Positions 63,212-64,000 of a stretch of 64,000 nucleotides of DNA are shown piece by piece (position 1 is the stretch's first letter; every line of letters begins with the position of its first letter). The stretch lies in the NCBI RefSeq assembly GCF_029674545.1, contig NZ_CP121354.1, positions 5,031,001 through 5,095,000 on the forward strand, read 5' to 3'. The position numbers were made by a program, and so were the translations under genes. The notes beneath the pieces were generated by a model that saw only the letters and a program-made list of their open reading frames with translations, did no database searches and was not told the DNA's origin. Source of the DNA: Mesorhizobium sp. WSM4904 (GTDB lineage Bacteria; Pseudomonadota; Alphaproteobacteria; Rhizobiales; Rhizobiaceae).

Positions 63212-63565
63212 TCATTGCCGGCGGCGCTCCCCCTCTCCGTCCCGGCTGCGCCGCGCCACCTCGCTCTCGCGTTGCGGGGGCGAGGAAAGGAGCGCCCTTT
63301 TCGCCATCAACCCCCGCATCAGGCGTCTTTCCCGCACCTCGATCGAAAGCTGCGCGCTGGACGGACAGAACTGGACGTTGTCGACCTTGGCCTCGCCGCG
63401 GATGAAACGCTGGATCGCAGCCTGCACGTCGCAGAGCTCGGCGTCCTGCACGGCGGCCAGATAGCCGCGCAGCTGCATCTCGGCGTCAGCCAGTGCGGAT
63501 TGCGGGAAGCAACTGAACATCGCGGCCAGTGCTTTCGCCGCCTGCTGCAATTCGGCTGCGGTCAT
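63212..63565 (-). CDS. Hypothetical protein of the prophage-type cluster, 117 residues
   Basis: Begins MTAAELQQAAKALAAMFSCF after a GAGGAGATCA ribosome site, which decides the start. The body is helical (ADAEMQLRGYLAAVQDAEL, then QAAIQRFIRGEAKV and FCPSSAQLSIEVRER), and the C-terminus is basic. It resembles the small phage proteins that follow DUF1376 replication genes, where similar F.P...L segments occur; I give no function. Its first 80 bases overlap the DUF1376 gene in another frame. Confidence 0.65.
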   Translation of the reverse strand: MTAAELQQAAKALAAMFSCFPQSALADAEMQLRGYLAAVQDAELCDVQAAIQRFIRGEAKVDNVQFCPSSAQLSIEVRERRLMRGLMAKRALLSSPPQRESEVARRSRDGEGERRRQ

Positions 63566-64000
63566 TGATCTCCTCGATGATTGCGTTGGCGGCATCGACA
63601 TGGGTCCTGCGGCGATGCCAGTTCTGTCCGGCTGAACGGCCCGAAGATGATTTCCCGTTCTTTTCCCGCGGAGCGGCAATCCTGGGAGAAAACGCCAGGG
63701 CGTTTTCTCCCGATGGATCTATGGCTTGTGGATTCATGGATTCTAGACTCTGGGATTCTGGACTCTGGGGTTTATCCTCCGCCTTATCCCCGCCCTTAAC
63801 CCGTCGCTTATCAGACGGCGAAAAAAACCTTTCCTTCGAGAGGCTTGGGTTGCCGCCCTTCAAGCCGTTGCGGCGCGCCGCGCGGGCCTTGCGGGCGTCG
63901 GCGATCATGCGCCTGGAATAGATGCGGCCGTGGCGATCGCGCGAGAAGACGCGGTTCTGCTCGAGCTCGGCAAGCAGGAGCCCAAGCTCCGTTTCCGCGC
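63486..64000 (-). CDS. DUF1376-type phage protein, C-terminal part
   Basis: The gene enters from the right edge and ends at 63486. The readable product includes NRVFSRDRHGRIYSRRMIAD, then RAARRNGLKGGNPSL, the region of YdaU/DUF1376 proteins that follows the helicase-loader-like domain, and a polar, Ser/Pro-rich tail (ESQSLESMNPQAIDPSG). In lambdoid-type prophages such proteins act in replication initiation. The N-terminal domain is outside the window. With the overlapping hypothetical gene and DUF6456 it suggests a phage-derived block starting here. Confidence 0.65.
   Translation of the reverse strand, partial: AETELGLLLAELEQNRVFSRDRHGRIYSRRMIADARKARAARRNGLKGGNPSLSKERFFSPSDKRRVKGGDKAEDKPQSPESQSLESMNPQAIDPSGENALAFSPRIAAPREKNGKSSSGRSAGQNWHRRRTHVDAANAIIEEINDRSRIAAGGESTGRDVQLLPAIRTG

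Overview
The window is GC-rich alphaproteobacterial DNA, most likely from a Mesorhizobium-type member of the Rhizobiales. This rests on codon usage, on protein families such as DUF6456, DUF6471, DUF2270, DUF1127 and CheB/CheR-HWE kinase hybrids, and on a dense load of short palindromic intergenic repeats. It looks like chromosomal sequence. No rRNA, tRNA or CRISPR array was found. Two stretches are visibly more AT-rich: about 15.38-18.4 kb and about 47.4-48.7 kb.

0-15 kb: the end of a sugar-type ABC importer (binding protein plus two permeases, no ATPase gene in view), a VOC protein, an MFS carrier, a large KAP-type membrane NTPase, a LysE exporter, a CPA2 antiporter with universal-stress domains, a DUF2270 membrane protein, an amidase relic, a sulfotransferase and an extradiol-dioxygenase-like VOC protein. 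15-18.4 kb: an AT-rich two-gene island encoding a secreted trypsin-like protease and a Tat-exported CHAP/TIGR02594-like protein, lying against a LacI-family remnant. 18.4-25.2 kb: an aldo/keto reductase, then a tightly coupled signalling set (CheB, a CheB-CheR-PAS-PAS-HWE kinase, a single-domain response regulator), then a TetR regulator with a clear operator palindrome.

25.7-35 kb: a PaoABC-like molybdenum aldehyde oxidoreductase operon, a quinone reductase with a divergent LysR gene, a small secreted protein, a slipin/NfeD pair and a DUF1127 protein. 35.4-40.3 kb: a co-directional set (OsmC, flavin monooxygenase, FAD oxidoreductase, MaoC hydratase, MFS carrier) that looks like one pathway. 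40.6-50 kb is accessory: a frameshifted PIN toxin with intact antitoxin, a BTAD-alpha/beta-hydrolase fusion regulator, a complete IS481-family element inserted in an intergenic repeat, a divergent MFS/LysR pair, two relic genes between inverted repeats, and a GSU2403-type nucleotidyltransferase preceded by two 32-bp palindromes.

50-64 kb: a secreted endonuclease/exonuclease/phosphatase-fold protein, a 30-codon RiPP-precursor-like gene, an unknown 310-residue protein bracketed by tandem palindromic repeats, RidA and PhnA-like proteins, an OafA-type acyltransferase carrying an in-frame repeat, an array of four paralogous secreted Tyr/His-rich proteins, a DUF763 protein and, at the right edge, prophage-type genes (DUF6456, a hypothetical, DUF1376). 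The most distinctive items are the Tyr/His-rich array, the protease/CHAP island, the nucleotidyltransferase with paired palindromes, and the RiPP-like small gene. All functional claims come from reading motifs; no database search was run.
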